Counted from the first letter of the stretch, positions 1 through 12,625 are shown. The stretch: 64,000 bases of DNA from Glossina fuscipes (GCF_014805625.2 NW_023998415.1:46101879-46165878), one strand, 5' to 3'. Program-made: numbers and translations. Notes: generated by a model not told the origin, from the letters alone.

Positions 1-27
1 CCAACAGCCAACAGCCAACAACCAACA
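1..27. repeat. (CCAACAG)n heptamer at the window edge
   Basis: Two CCAACAG, one CCAACAA and a partial unit. The array probably continues to the left of the window. Confidence 0.75.
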
Positions 28-1593
28 TCATAGCTCGTCGTCATCAACATATGCGCAACATATTTAGAAAAATTCAAGATTATCAGGATGATTGCATATG
101 GAGCGCGGGTGACACGACATCTACTTTAGAGAGCGAGAGCGAGAGGGAGAGGGAGAAATGCGGTTAAATCATAATCTGCATTTATATGCAGCATAAGTCA
201 TACACTTTTTAACTCATACTTTGAACCCATATTCTCGAGCCTAACGCGCTATATGCTTAACATATCTCTTTAAAAATTTCGATTTAAAAAATTGAAAACG
301 AACAGATGTGAAATCATTAAGAATAATGAGCTGATTGTCATCTACAATACGTTGCTCTTAATTCCATCTCATTCTCAAAGCCTATTTATTGACTATTGAC
401 TGACGCTTCTCTTAAGTTCGCCCCATTTTCTGCAGCTTCTTCAGGCTACATATGACTTTTCTCCTTTCCATCATTTCGCTTGCTATCAAATTCAATCATT
501 CAGTAATGGAACGACTATCTAACATTTGCAAATAAAACTTTTGCTTCTAGCTAACCATTATAAATTATTCAAACTTGAATCGCGACAACTTTGCATGCAC
601 TAAAGCCAATATGCGATTATCGTAGCTTGCCCTGGTCATAGGTAAAGTAATCGCGTTTTTTTCTCTTCTCCGCTATGCACACCTTTCATCTTCTTCTGTC
701 AGTCTGTCTACAAGTCAAATATTAGCCATCGTATGTAGCGGACCATTGTCAGCCATTGAACATCTATCGCGACGAGCAATTTGTTTGCACGATGACTTGA
801 CTTTAAACCTATGGTTTATATAGCGTTCGTCGAGTTCGATAACTGAAACCAGGCCATTGTTAGATAAAGCAAAATTTATAACCACCGACCCAGTTATGTA
901 CTGGAAGCTTGATTAAGAGGCATAACTAAGAAGAACGACTAAACGATATAGCATATGATAAATTGAAATGTTAGGCGAAGTAACTGCCCTTGTAACGGAA
1001 GCCGTAAGGAATTTACTGATTTTCACAACGGCGAAGGTGTGTGTACAAAACCCAAGTCTGCCGCATCTTTAACACGTCATTACATCATTTATTACATCAT
1101 TACAGTTTGAATAGGTGCTGTAGCACTTTCTAATTCTTGTCAAGCCCGACTTGCCTTGTCCTCTGTCCGTCCTACCTATGTGCCACGTTTTTATATCGCG
1201 AAGACATTTACTGGTAGAGTAAGTTTACATTTTGATAAAGGCGAGAGTAAAAGAAAGGAGTGTTAATAGCTCCGATTAATTCCGTCCCTCCGTTCCTGTT
1301 GACTCCGTCTATACTCCGTCTAAAATAATTTTGTGTTTAATAGAATCTAAATCAGCTAAGCCAATGTAACAAATTTTTTTTTTTTCAACTGCGCTTATGC
1401 GCTTATGCTACTTCTCGTTGCTTTAACGTGTTGAACACAATTATCGATCAAAATCATTTAGTTGAGATCGATTACAACCATCCACTCGTCAAATCGCTTT
1501 CTTGTCACGCTATTCATAAAGCGCGTGTAGAAGCAGTGTAGGAGAACTTCATTTCATATTTCGTGTAAGTGTGGTTCCGTCAAATTAGTTTAC
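1..1593. other. Noncoding, AT-rich
   Basis: A GA-rich stretch at 129-158 and a short T run at 1374-1385. No coding signal seen. Confidence 0.6.
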
Positions 1594-1736
1594 GTTTCTA
1601 ATATTGAGGTGCAGTACAGTGAGTTGACCGTCAACAAGTATCCTAGTTTGAGCAATCACATCGGCATTGGCAACCAATCGTATATCTTCAACGGGCCAGC
1701 CGAACATATCGCAATGCGACCACTTTGCACATATCC
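1594..1736 (-). CDS. Possible orphan exon, function unknown
   Basis: On the minus strand a pyrimidine-rich run (TTTTTTTTATCCTTCACTTT) leads to CTCTTCCCAG, a good acceptor. An open frame follows: GICAKWSHCDMFGWPVEDIR then LVANADVIAQTRILVDGQLT and VLHLNIRN. The frame reaches TAA at 1585, or a weak GTAAAC donor at 1593. Local GC rises and the codons look used. The alternating hydrophobic pattern around VDGQLTVLHL is beta-strand-like. I do not recognise the family, and an Ig-like strand is only a guess. It could be one exon of a gene extending beyond the window to the left. Confidence 0.27.
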
Positions 1737-2278
1737 CTGGGAAGAGTTTTGTTGGCAAAAGTGAAGGATAAAAAAAATATATATTTAGAACATCAATATT
1801 GCATAATAAGTAATGAAGAAGATTATGTAGAGAATGGGCCATTGAGTGTAGTTAGCTTAGGTTACCGTCATGATTGAAATTCTTTCATTCTTTTCAGTCT
1901 TTTCAGTTCTAATACCGAAAATGTCCTCCTATCCAAAATCTTCATGTAATGTCTGAGGAATTAAATTGTTGTTGCTTCCTTCGCTCTCCTATCTCGAATA
2001 CCAGAATAGATGGATAAATTAAATAACTGAGTCTACGGTCTACGGTCTAAAGTGTAAAGTTTAATTGTTGCAATGCAAAAGAGTAAGAAGATGTGCTTGC
2101 ATCTTGTATAAGCAATTTAATATATCGTGCAACGCTTAGAGGCAGTAGCATAAAAATAGAAAACTATTCAAGAATATAAATAAATGCATTTATTCAGGAA
2201 TGTGTTAAGATAATCTTTACGAGTTGATTTTAGTGGGTTATAAATTAAATATGGATGTCGTGAGCGTGTTAACAGACT

Positions 2279-2311
2279 GCTGATGCTGATGCTGATGCTG
2301 CTGCTGCTGTT
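2279..2311. repeat. (GATGCT)n/(GCT)n repeat
   Basis: Four GATGCT-type units followed by four GCT units. The hexamer phase shows how a CTG tract and its variant expanded. Confidence 0.85.
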
Positions 2312-3399
2312 GGCGCTACAACATTGCTGCAATATTGCTTTTGTTGCAACGTAAGCATGATAGGAGCAACAAGCATGCATATACCGAGCCCGGGTGCAGA
2401 TATGGAATTAAATTTTTCTTTAATTAAACTTAGAAAGTTTCATGCTCCACAAATTCTAACTGTACAATGGAAAACAGAAGCGGACAAATATTTCTTCACA
2501 TATCTATCTATCTACGATAGAGTCGAGTGTGTAACTTTTATAAACATATGCCTCCTAATGCCGAATGAAGTAAGTCTAAAAAAAAAAAAAAAAAAAAAGT
2601 ATTGCGTTATTTGCTTAGAGCAGAGCACACGTGTAAATTTTTAATATTTTCCCATTGCATTTAATGGCGAACGGCACACATGTTCACACGTATCTTATAC
2701 ATTATATTTATTTATAATGCAAGGACGAATAATGACGTCTGTTGGTCCCGCGTGCAAGCATGTGTCAATGTTTAGTATGCCTATGACTCGTTTACAACCC
2801 TAAACTAAAAAAAAAACAACAAAAAGAAGAATAAAAAAAAAAGTTTTGCTTTCCGTTCTGTTTGTTATTTATTCGGAAATATGTACCGATACCGATAAAA
2901 CGGGACTTTGCTTTCGCTTTCATTGTCACATGCTTACAGCGATACAAACATATGTTAAACACTCCCTATGATAAAACGCTAAAGATCATCGGCGGCTGCT
3001 TCACTTATAATCCACACATATGCGCTTGATTTGCTGGTATATTTGCTGTTGTTTCGTATGCGCAGCCATATAATATATGTACGGCGCGTAGTGCGAGTAT
3101 AATTTTCTACATTCAGCATTTGTTCAGCAGATGACGACTGACTAAAGAAGAATTACAGCGCGTGATATGTGTTCGCTTGTATACGTTTGTGAGAGCGTAT
3201 CTGCTATTTATCCATTCATCAAATTGTTATAGGCTTCACAGTAAAGTATTCCTACCATTGCATACATACCCCTCCTTGAAATGACAAGCTTACGTATGTA
3301 TGCATGTACAGCTAGCTAGTTTGCTATCACGCAACATAGCTAAGCATGCATCTGTAATATGTTTTTCTCATCTGGACGGTTTCTTTTCTTTTTTATTTT

Positions 3400-3400
<1 letters not shown>

Positions 3401-3432
<32 letters not shown>
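3401..3432. repeat. (CT)16 dinucleotide repeat, GAGA-type
   Basis: Sixteen perfect CT units. In flies, GA/CT runs of this length can bind GAGA factor. That this one does is inference only. Confidence 0.9.
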
Positions 3433-3434
<2 letters not shown>

Positions 3435-4024
3435 TCAATAATATGTCGATTTTAACCCCAAGCATTGCATTGCATTGCTTACGTAAACGTAAACGTTTCC
3501 TTCGCCGGGAAGTCGTGTTGGTTTGCGGGTTTCTATATAGAAATCGGAAGTTATGTGCCGTGTCGCCACATTTCAAGGGCTTTTTATTTTCAATTTCAAC
3601 AAATGTGTTAAGTGTGTGCTTCACATATGCTTGAAAAGTTTTTCAGCCTTGCGCTGAGCTGAAAAAAATGTTAAGCAACGAAAATAAGTAAAACCAAGAA
3701 AAAGTCTTACATCTGTTTTTCTGTTGTTGTTCACACTTCTATTTTATTATTATTTTTTTTTTTTTTCCCAAGTTGGCATATGTTCATCATATTTTTGTAA
3801 ATACAAAGTACGCGATTATCTAAAAAGCATACAGTCAACCATGCTAAGGGTCATTAGAAGTCAAATACCAGCCAATGAATCAATAGAAAAAGAGCTTAAC
3901 AAAGATTTGAAATCATTTTTCACTGCAAATTTCTTTTGAAATTCGCAGATAAGACAAAAGCAAATAAAGAAATCTCGTTTTTGACTTTTTTTCCTTTCAA
4001 TTTTTTTGCATATTTATATGGCTT

Positions 4025-4721
4025 CCGGCACTTAGGGATACAAGGTTATATTAAGTTTGTGCGGATGTCAGCAACGCGCAGAAGGACTTGTGACGGATCC
4101 AACTTTTATTATACTTTCAAATCATTCTGAATCGATTCACGGCTGCCTCTTCGTCCGTCCGTCCGTTGGCCTTGCTTTTTTATGCTTAACCTACAAGACA
4201 ACGACGAACGCTATTAATAATGATTCGGATCGAATCACTTTTTCGAGCACTTCCCACATAACGACTTATTTCGAAAAGTCGATATCTGAATAATTGTAGA
4301 GCGGTGTAGGGTACTTAATGTTGCGCCGCGTACCGCTTGGTGTTCTCTGAAGAAAATTCCGAGCAAAGATTCGAGCAAAGTTGTATTTCTTTTTCAAATT
4401 TACCAGACGTTATCAACTGCCCTCTATATGAACGATCTTGCAATTCTTCACATCGAACGTTGCTCTTAATTGCAAAAACTGGCAAGATCGAAGGAGGGTT
4501 TCGAAGCCCCATAAACTAAATATATTCTGGATCAGAGTCAAACTCAGAATCGGCCTGCGATAAAAATTCTACAGTATTTGTATAAAAATGGAAAAAATCG
4601 GCCAAATCCATTGAACAGTGTAAGAGCATCGGAATTTAATTTTTTTTATGTTTCTTTTTTTTAAAGTGGTGTAAGTGTGTGTAAAAGTTTCGGCCGTAGC
4701 CGAATATAATTTTCTCACTTA
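4025..4721 (+). repeat. Dispersed repeat family A, copy A1
   Basis: Contains the family phrases ATTAAGTTTGTGCGGATGTC, GACTTGTGACGGATCC, GTCCGTCCGTCCGTTGG, GACGAACGCTATTAATAATG and GCGGTGTAGGGTACTTAATG. It closes with GGCCGTAGCCGAATATAATT. It looks like a mosaic of an A piece (4025-4320) and a second end piece (4522-4721). Non-coding; the short open frames across it are chance. Confidence 0.65.
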
Positions 4722-5102
4722 AAGGAGATCAGAATCATTCCACAGAAGGAGATCTTGCGAAATTGCACAGTGCCACTTATAACTAGAATTGCAAAAGTCG
4801 TCGCATCTTACTATCAGTCTACCTATTAAGGAGGAATGAGCGTATACCGGATATGGATTGTTACGGATTTTTTTAACCAGATCAGCAGCCCCATAATGTG
4901 CGCAAATATTTTTATTCAGCGTAAAATTTTGTATTAATTGTTTACCGGCCGCCTGTCCTCTTGTTCGATATCTTAGCCGAGAGAACCGTAACTTAATGAC
5001 AATATGAGATGTCCGCTTAAAATCCGTGGCAACATTTTTTTTCTTTTCTTGCTTTAGATCGTTAGCGTACTCGGCCAAAAGTATCTGAAACATCTTAAGC
5101 AT
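4719..5102 (-). CDS. Unassigned 127-codon open frame
   Basis: One of the longest uninterrupted frames outside the MADF gene and LINE copy 1. It reads LRFSRLRYRTRGQAAGKQLI then GAADLVKKIRNNPYPVYAHS and RLIVRCDDFCNSSYKWHCAI, a mixed, non-repetitive composition. The segment is GC-richer than its flanks. It begins exactly where repeat A1 ends. No domain recognised. It may be a piece of an old mobile-element protein or a chance frame. Confidence 0.25.
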   Translation of the reverse strand: MLKMFQILLAEYANDLKQEKKKNVATDFKRTSHIVIKLRFSRLRYRTRGQAAGKQLIQNFTLNKNICAHYGAADLVKKIRNNPYPVYAHSSLIGRLIVRCDDFCNSSYKWHCAISQDLLLWNDSDLL

Positions 5103-6103
5103 TAAGCAAATCGTTTAGAAAACAAGGCGATAGATCTATAGGGGCTGTTGAAGCACTAAAGTAATTAGCTTGAGCGAATTCCTTCCAAGATAAGATGGGG
5201 AGAGTGAAGCCAGTTTAAGGCAGTCGAAAGTAATCCTAAAAGGAAATGCATGCTAATCAGCAGTTTAAGTTGTTAATGGGTTCACTTTTCTCTCTACTGT
5301 TTGGCCGTGTCATGAATCATCTGCAACAAGCTGACAGTAACAATTACACGGAATACACGGATAAACGAAATGATTGTAATGAAACTACTTTACTGAGTGA
5401 TCGTACGAATCGTTTATTTGCTTTGCGTGTACGGAAATAAAATACACATTTAACATTGGAAAAGAAGGTACATACCTTGAAACGGTTAAATGATACAAGC
5501 GAGTTCCCAACAATCTCATATCAGCAAACGAAACACAAGAAAACTGCAGTCATTACGCTGACGCCAAACTTCTTCAAAAAGCATGAAAGCAAAAAAAAAA
5601 AAAAACAAAAAAAAAAGCCAAAAAAAAAAAAAAGGTAGAAATGCTTGTTTTAATTTTGCTAAAATGTTATCTTTAAATGGCCAATTGGCTGAAATTGCCA
5701 AAGACATGACTTAATCTTCTTTTCAGTTGAGCCCAAGGTCATGTTACCCTCGGAGAGAGGCATTCGAAACGAAAACTCTCTAACAATTTCATTTCAACAC
5801 AAATATGTTATGAAACATTTTAAGCTTCAACCAGTATTTTTATGTTTGTCTGGTTGTCTATATTTATGTTTAGTCTTTTCTTTTTTTTTTTTTTTTTTTT
5901 GTTTGTTTGTATCTCTTTGTGTTTTGGTTTTCTTTTTCTTCTTACAATTTCGTTTATGTTGCTATACAATATCTAGATTTTAACTGCTTTATACCTTTAG
6001 GCCTGATTTTCATTATAATAAAATCTGCACAACAGTAAACCAATCTTTGCAGGTGGTCCGCAAAAGAACTCTTTGCTTAGATTTTGGATGAAAAATGCAA
6101 ATA

Positions 6104-6105
<2 letters not shown>

Positions 6106-6140
<35 letters not shown>

Positions 6141-6142
6141 AT
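6106..6142. repeat. (AT)n repeat
   Basis: About sixteen AT units flanked by ATCTAT. Confidence 0.85.
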
Positions 6143-6813
6143 ATCTATATAATAATAATAATCGCATAATTTGTTATGTTTCGGTAGGCGTTCGCCTCAA
6201 CTAATCAACATTTGTCGCCACCACTTAAGTGATTGTTAATGCAATTTTAATTACAAAACTACGAAAAATGCTTTATGTAGCCATAAATTTTACTTTTAGT
6301 ATTTATTTTTATAGATCTTTAATGTTGATACACAAATGCAAACGGTGCTCGAAGGCCGGACACATGTACAAACATAATCATTTCGTTCGTTATTCGTAAG
6401 ATAATAAAAATGTTTAATGAATGTATTGGAAAATTTGAATAAATACGATATAAATAACGGGAGTACAATTATTTGTTAAAACATATGTAAATTTTTATAT
6501 ATTTATATTTATAAAAAAAAAAAAAAACGAAAAAGCAATAGGTAATAAAGCATTGCGGATATACTAAGTAGATAGCACAAGTGAAGTAATGAATAATTGC
6601 GTTTAATAAGCTCTTAATATATTATTATTGTTGTTTAAATTGTTATTCCTATCGTAACGTTATTACTGCTGCAAATACATACATTTTTCTTCTTTTCTTT
6701 TTTTTGCTACCGTTTCTCCTACTCCTACCGTTGCAATATCTTTTAATATTAAACTGCTAGTGCTGCTATTAATTCTATTAGCAAAACTAATTCCACAATT
6801 ATTGCTACTGTCG

Positions 6814-6815
<2 letters not shown>

Positions 6816-6849
<34 letters not shown>
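6816..6849. repeat. (TA)17 repeat
   Basis: Perfect TA run. An open minus frame of alternating Tyr-Ile over it is an artefact. Confidence 0.9.
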
Positions 6850-6850
<1 letters not shown>

Positions 6851-6899
6851 TATGGTTAGAGAATTTTATTATTACTGTTTGTTATCTTTATAAGCAATA

Positions 6900-6960
6900 T
6901 TACTACTACTACTACTGCTACTACTATTAGTACAAGTATTTCTTCTACCATACACCCATT
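6900..6960. repeat. TAC/TAT trinucleotide-rich stretch
   Basis: TACTACTACTACTACTGCTA and related units. The whole 6880-7200 segment is rich in imperfect TAC/TTA triplets. Confidence 0.75.
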
Positions 6961-8894
6961 GTTTCCATCACTATTACTATTTTTATTAGTTTCATTCATT
7001 GGTTGCGATTGAATTACCATTCATTTTATTATCGAGTATCTTATTGGATAAGGGCTAATATTAGATCCAAGTTTCTACCAATAAAAGCACTTGCTACTCA
7101 CCTATCATCTATGCAAATAGCATTGCTACTACTTTCTTTAAAGCAATTAATCGCGTTTTAACGATTATTGCTAATATAATTGCCATTACTTTAGAAACAC
7201 ATTAGAACCGTGATATTACCAACCGTGTATTATTACCAATACTACCGTCGGTTTTTATATTGCATTTCTACGACTATTGATATTATTATCAGTGGCATTG
7301 TGTGTCTACTATTTTATTAATGCTATTTCTAATTTATATGTCAGGTGTATTTTTATTTTGTCAATTCTGCAAACGAGACAAGCACTGCCACCGCTACTGG
7401 TTATATGCCTAGATCTGAACATAATTACATTTAAGTGGGTAAATGTTTGGAAAAGTTTCCGCTTAAAAAAATTTGGGAATCTCTTCTTTTCAGCTATTTT
7501 GGACGCAAAGTTACGATTTGATAGTCGTCCGAGTGATTCATGCTTATGCTTATAGGAAAACGCCAAAAATTGAATATCGGAGATCCATTAAAGCAACACG
7601 CCTACACAAAATGTATATGTAATACGAAAATCCTTTATTACTATTTATCATTGTGAAATTTTGGTTAGATGAAAAGAGAGAATAACTCTTTAAAGAATTC
7701 AATGAAATTGCTCTGAACGATCGCCGAATCACATACCCAAAGAGCATATTAGTCACATATAGTAAATCAAGCTGTAGGTATGAGAACACTGATCGTCGCT
7801 TTCGGTCGCACTGCATCAAAATCATGCCGTGCCACCTGGAGATGGTATAGTTGAAATTCAAGTTTTGTACCGCAGTCAGCATCTTATCCCACTATGTTCT
7901 GCAGCAACATTTGTCTGCTCACAAATCTGAAAAAGAAACAGAACACAGAAAACAGAAAACAGAGTGTAGCGTAAGGGTCATTAGGAATTCTTCTATAGAA
8001 ATAACATGGAATTAATGGAGTTAAGTAAAGGCACTAACCGCATCACTTTTCAAGCCGATAATGTTGATGAATGAAATCGAGTTCTAGCCAATGATGTGCT
8101 TTTGTTTTGACTTCTTTTTTTGTCGAAACCTTTCAAGCAACTGTCGTATCATTACTATTACGTATGTATATGTATTGCTATTAATATTGTTATTAATTGC
8201 GTTAACGACTATTACATATAAATATGGCCTCAGCTGATGTGTTAAGGAATTCAAATTTATTATCAGCTAAGATTGGAATCGTACACTATTCCCGTCAAAC
8301 ACAGCATATTGGTTTCAAAAAGCGAAAACTTGACACACTATTAACACCAGCTATACACAACTGAATGAATTGCATGTGTATTGCGAATTTTAATTTTTTT
8401 CTTGCATGTATTTTGATCAGCGATATCTATTAATGAAAATGATCAAGTAATGCAAAGTACCAATCGAACACAAGGGAACGCAACAAACGCCTCAATATTG
8501 TTATCAGTAAAGACTGTTCCAATTATTGCGATATAAACCGATATTCATGATGAAATTTTCCCCGGGGTAAAGAGCGAAAACCGCTTAAACTGACTGGTGG
8601 GAAAATTTGATTTTATCTCTGCTTTGTTTTATCGCTTTTTTTTCGATTTTCACTTATAGTCATTACACAACAATCATAATAGATCGGGCTTTGTCAGTTG
8701 TCATTCTTATGCATATCATATCATAATAGATTAAATCAAATAATCCCCAATATCTTAACTTCACTAACGACTTTTTAGTTAATTGTTACATACATTGCTC
8801 TCATCACCTGGTTTTGTAATTCATTCATTTTAACCGGCTGCAGTTTCTTTCTTTCTTGAACTCGTACAAAACACATTTTACATTTTCCTATTGT

Positions 8895-8917
8895 TCGTCG
8901 TCGTCGTCGTCGTCGTA
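8895..8917. repeat. (GTC)7 trinucleotide repeat
   Basis: Seven units of TCG/GTC, the same motif as the array at 62.6 kb. Confidence 0.9.
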
Positions 8918-9380
8918 GATATTCACAAAAAAAAAAAAAAAGGAGCGAAGAAAAAATGTTAAGAGCCGAAAGCGTATTGAAATTTCAACAGTTAATGTTT
9001 GTTGTCAATTGCGGCGGCTGTTGTGTGTTTGTTGTTCAATTCATCGATAGTTTATTTCAGCTTGATTTTTTTTTTTTTGCTATGTAGCAGCAGTCCTTGT
9101 TGCGTGTTCGTAATAGCAGCACAAATTGCGCTGAGGGTTGTTAAGACAACAAAAAAAAAAAAACAAAAAAAAAACAAAAACAAAAAAAGAAGAAAAGTCC
9201 CGTCCGCTCTCCCCTGTGTGTCAATGTGTACAATGTTCTCGTCTTGCCTACTGTTTAACTATTTTGACATTTATACGGTGTTCATCCTCTTTTGCCATAT
9301 CAACCAACCCCTCATTTACAGTCAAATAGTTGACATTTGTCGTTACTTTGTTGATTTTTTCCCATATTTGTGTTACGCGT

Positions 9381-9425
9381 CACTCTCTATCTCTCTCTCT
9401 CTCTCTATCTCTCTCTTTCTCTATT
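9381..9425. repeat. Interrupted (CT)n repeat
   Basis: CT units with TATCT interruptions over about 45 bp. Also a possible GAGA-factor substrate. Confidence 0.85.
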
Positions 9426-10569
9426 TGTCTCTTTGCTTCTCATTTGATTCAGTCATTCAATCATTTATTTGTCTTTTAATAATAGTTTTATGATTTGTGT
9501 TGTGTGTTAATAGATTTCATGGTACTGGTTATGGCTTTTCACAGCTAAATACTTTGTTAAACTATTGCCGGCTAATGATATTTTAAATTCAAATTGCACA
9601 ACAGATTAGATTGGGGTAAGTAATAAGTACTTACTTACTTACTACCTTCAAGCTGAGAAAAGAATAGAAAATATTCGATTTGTGAAATGAATGTCAGATC
9701 AAACTTAATATATATTTCACCTTAAAAAACTGAGCCAATTTTCGAGAAAATTTCACCTTTAACGGATATTTTTAATCAATTGTGCTCGCACATCATTCAA
9801 TAAAAGTCATAGAATGCCAGGCACTTATAGAATGACTATGGACGACTGTGCATATCAATTTTCGAAACTAGTATTAATCCACAAGTGAAATCTGTTCAAA
9901 TCTCATGACATTTCAACCATCAGTTGTGTAGTTGTATTTTGTAGCGTCGTAGGAAGCTTGATTTTCTATCCAAACATCGACATCTATACATCACTCTAAC
10001 AACTTGTTAAATGATAAATCCGACATTCTCTAAAGTCTACCCTTTGATATGACATTTCATTTTATGATAATTAGGATCGTAACCTCCCAAACGCCCAATT
10101 TAATTTTTTTAACCGCTTACCTTAATTACTTTACAAATACCTTTATTGCTAACTGCTGCGAAGCGAACAGTTACTATAGTGTTCTTTTTCGCTAAAACAA
10201 CAACAACAAAAAAAAACAAAAAAAAATAGAAAAACAACTGTAGCATAACGACAATGACGTAACATTGACTTTATTTATTTTTTTTTTTTTCATTTTTTTC
10301 ACTTGTCAACATCGATTGTATAATCAAGCGAGCGGACGCGCTTTAAAAAAGCTTGAAAACTGTCTTGATTTTCTATAAAAAAATTCATAGGCATCCGCGC
10401 GATCACGTGAGCGTTACTTGCATTATAGCCAACACGGCGTTATAGTTGTTCGTTCGAATGGGCGAACACATAGACGTTCTTGCGAAGAAAACGCTTTATT
10501 TTATTTCATTTCGCGTATCAATTGCTTTTTCATTTCACTTGCATTTCATTTCATTGTACCCATCACCAG

Positions 10570-11381
10570 AGCGATTAATTTTGTCGAAACGTTTAAAACG
10601 CCTAGAAGGAAGCTAGCTCAAAGACCCCATGAAGTATGCATATTCCTGATCAGCATCAAATTCTAAATCGAATCGATTTAAGCGGGTCTGTCTGTCCACC
10701 AGTCCGGCTTTGTAATATCTGTTTCAGACGTTCTCCTGGCCGTAAAAGTGAAGCTATCGATTTCAAATTCACGAGGAACATGGAAACCTCATGCACGCAG
10801 GTTGATGTTGAAAATGGGATAAATTAGTCGAACGGTACGCCCACAGCACCACGTAAACCGAGAACACCTCTGTTTTTAAAAAGGTATAAAAAATTGGTTT
10901 TTTGCTCCTTACTCATAAACTATGACAAATATATGTATAAAAATTTGCATATTCTACGCCTAGACTACGCCTACTACCCAATATTATAGTGTATCAAAAT
11001 TTAATTTTTTTTTCAATACCTTTACCACGAGCAGAAACCAGTTTCAAAAGTGTAAAATTCTTGGCACCTGAGAATGTCAGTCCGTTTGTCTGTTTAACTC
11101 CCTGTCTGCTCACCTGTGTAGTATCTATGGTAAACATTTTCCCATTTGTCGAAGAAGGTAGAAGATATCGCCTAAAAGTCGCACTAAAGAATTTGGAAGT
11201 GACTTAAGCTTTTCAAGAACCCACCTACAATGCTCGCACGCCTATGCGAGAAAAACTTTTATTTTTAAAATAGACAAAAATAAGCCGCGCCCACTCCCTA
11301 TTATAGAGCAGGAAAACATTCTTCTTCTTTTCTTGCGTATAAAAGATTCGGTCACGACCGAATATAATTTTCTTACTTATT
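10570..11381 (+). repeat. Dispersed repeat family B, copy B1
   Basis: Begins TTTTGTCGAAACGTTTAAAA and contains CTGATCAGCATCAAATTCTA, CCTGGCCGTAAAAGTGAAGC, GATGTTGAAAATGGGATAAA and GCCGCGCCCACTCCCTATTA. It ends ATTCGGTCACGACCGAATAT. A second Tgtctgtttaactc-type unit starts at about 11030, so the copy is compound. The SINE follows directly. Confidence 0.7.
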
Positions 11382-11390
11382 ATGCTTTCA

Positions 11391-11525
11391 TCATAATTAT
11401 TATTATTTAGCCAGAGAAATAAATGATAAAATCTTAAAGCGCTAGCATCTCTCGGCTATCGGGTTAAGTGCAAAGTCTTACCGCATTTGAGATTTGAGCC
11501 CACAATCATTGAGTTCTTTCGGTTT
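11391..11525 (-). mobile_element. Probable tRNA-related SINE, copy 1
   Basis: On the minus strand it contains GTGGGCTCAAATCTCAAATG, a B-box-like Pol III element (11491-11500), then CCGAGAGATGCTAGCGC, then TCTGGCTAAATAATAATAAT as a tail. It aligns throughout with the copy at 58820-58995. It abuts the 3' end of a repeat B copy (ending ATTTTCTTACTTAT), so it probably inserted next to it. A clear A box is not recognisable. Confidence 0.5.
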
Positions 11526-12299
11526 TTTCGATTTAGGTTCGTAAGATTTATTTTTATTAATTTCGTTTCATTTGATTTTGTTTGATACACACAAACACAC
11601 ACATACACTCTCTTTTTCTTTCAATGACTTTACATAAGTAAGTACCTAGAGCCATAAACAATTTATGCATGGCCGTGCGCATGCATTTTAAATAAAGAAA
11701 AATAGAGAGTACTTTTAACGAAAGTAAGTTTTTTTTTTTTTTTTTTTTTGTATTTTGGAAAATACATAAAATTGTGAGCAGATTTTTTATTTTTCTTTAA
11801 TTGAAAAATAATCTAAGAAAAAGGTGTTAAAAGCTTGATGAAAGTCTTCTTATACCTAATTCTCTCCCTCTCTCTCTCTCTTTTTCTATCATACCGGAAA
11901 ATAGAAGACCATAGAAAAGCGATTTGAAATTATGAAGTTTTCTTAGGCACCTCGCTTATCGCTAACCACCCACGTACAGACAAAATTTACAAACAACTAA
12001 AGTGTAAGCTATTTAATTGAGGTCAGATGGTAGTTGTACTCTCTATTCCTCTACTTTCATCTTTCTTCTCCTTCTTCTTCTTGTTCTTCTTTATCTTCTT
12101 ACTTTATTTTTTAATCATATAAATAGGTAAAGACACGTATAAACAAACACTAGGTGATCTCTTAATCGAACCGGCATTATTATGGTATAAGGTGTGGCAA
12201 GTTGATAAAGAGAGCATACGATGTGCTATTGAGAGTAAGAAAAATGACCAGAAGAAGTAATAGATAGATAGATCATTGTGAAGACATGCTAGGGTTCGT

Positions 12300-12325
12300 C
12301 TTATTATTATTATTATTATTATTAT
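12300..12325. repeat. (TTA)8 repeat
   Basis: Eight TTA/ATT units. Confidence 0.9.
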
Positions 12326-12593
12326 ATGAAATCCAACCTACTCTGCCCTATGTACTTAATTTTCCTAAACTTCTTTCTATATACATATTTTGAAATTGTG
12401 TTTATGAAATCAAAAATAAGTAATAGATAGATCATATTATGAATATATGTATGGAATGTAGTCTCGATTAAATTCAAGATTGTTTGGATCCTTCGTCTTA
12501 CCTTCGTGATTTAAATCCATCGATAAAACAACAATAACGACAAAAATGGGTCAAGATAAAAGTTGATATTGTTTTGATATTGAAATTGAATTT

Positions 12594-12625
12594 TCATCTC
12601 AGAGCTAACATAAGCTCTGAGATGA
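12594..12625. other. Perfect 13-bp hairpin
   Basis: Arms TCATCTCAGAGCT (12594-12606) and AGCTCTGAGATGA (12613-12625) are exact reverse complements around a 6-base loop. No T run follows on either strand, and no known RNA gene is recognised. Confidence 0.8.

Larger units (their letters stand above)
1843..4024. other. Noncoding, with simple repeats
   Basis: Holds the GATGCT and CT repeats listed and poly-A runs at 2579-2598 and 2807-2842. Short frames here translate repeats. Confidence 0.6.
5103..10569. other. Noncoding, rich in A/T runs and microsatellites
   Basis: A-rich at 5590-5635, T-rich at 5880-5945, TA repeats, triplet-rich 6880-7400, an A-rich tract at 9150-9195. Open frames at 7277-7882 lie on both strands and lack recognisable protein features. 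Confidence 0.55.

Noticed and set aside
3340..3634. Overlapping frames on both strands around 3.4 kb
   Set aside because: Both span the CT repeat (Ser-Leu on plus, Arg-Glu on minus) and share no recognisable protein.
6663..6851. Minus frame with alternating Tyr-Ile
   Set aside because: A direct translation of the (TA)17 repeat.
7550..7882. 110-codon minus frame
   Set aside because: No domain, no splice or promoter context, overlapping frames on the other strand; likely chance.
9138..9493. Open frames of up to 164 codons on the plus strand
   Set aside because: Composition is Leu/Ser/Phe from CT and T runs and Lys/Gln from A runs; no coding signature.
10418..11207. Plus-strand frames with Cys-Pro-Pro-Val text
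   Set aside because: Fall inside repeat B1; the phrase comes from the GTCTGTCTGTCC core.
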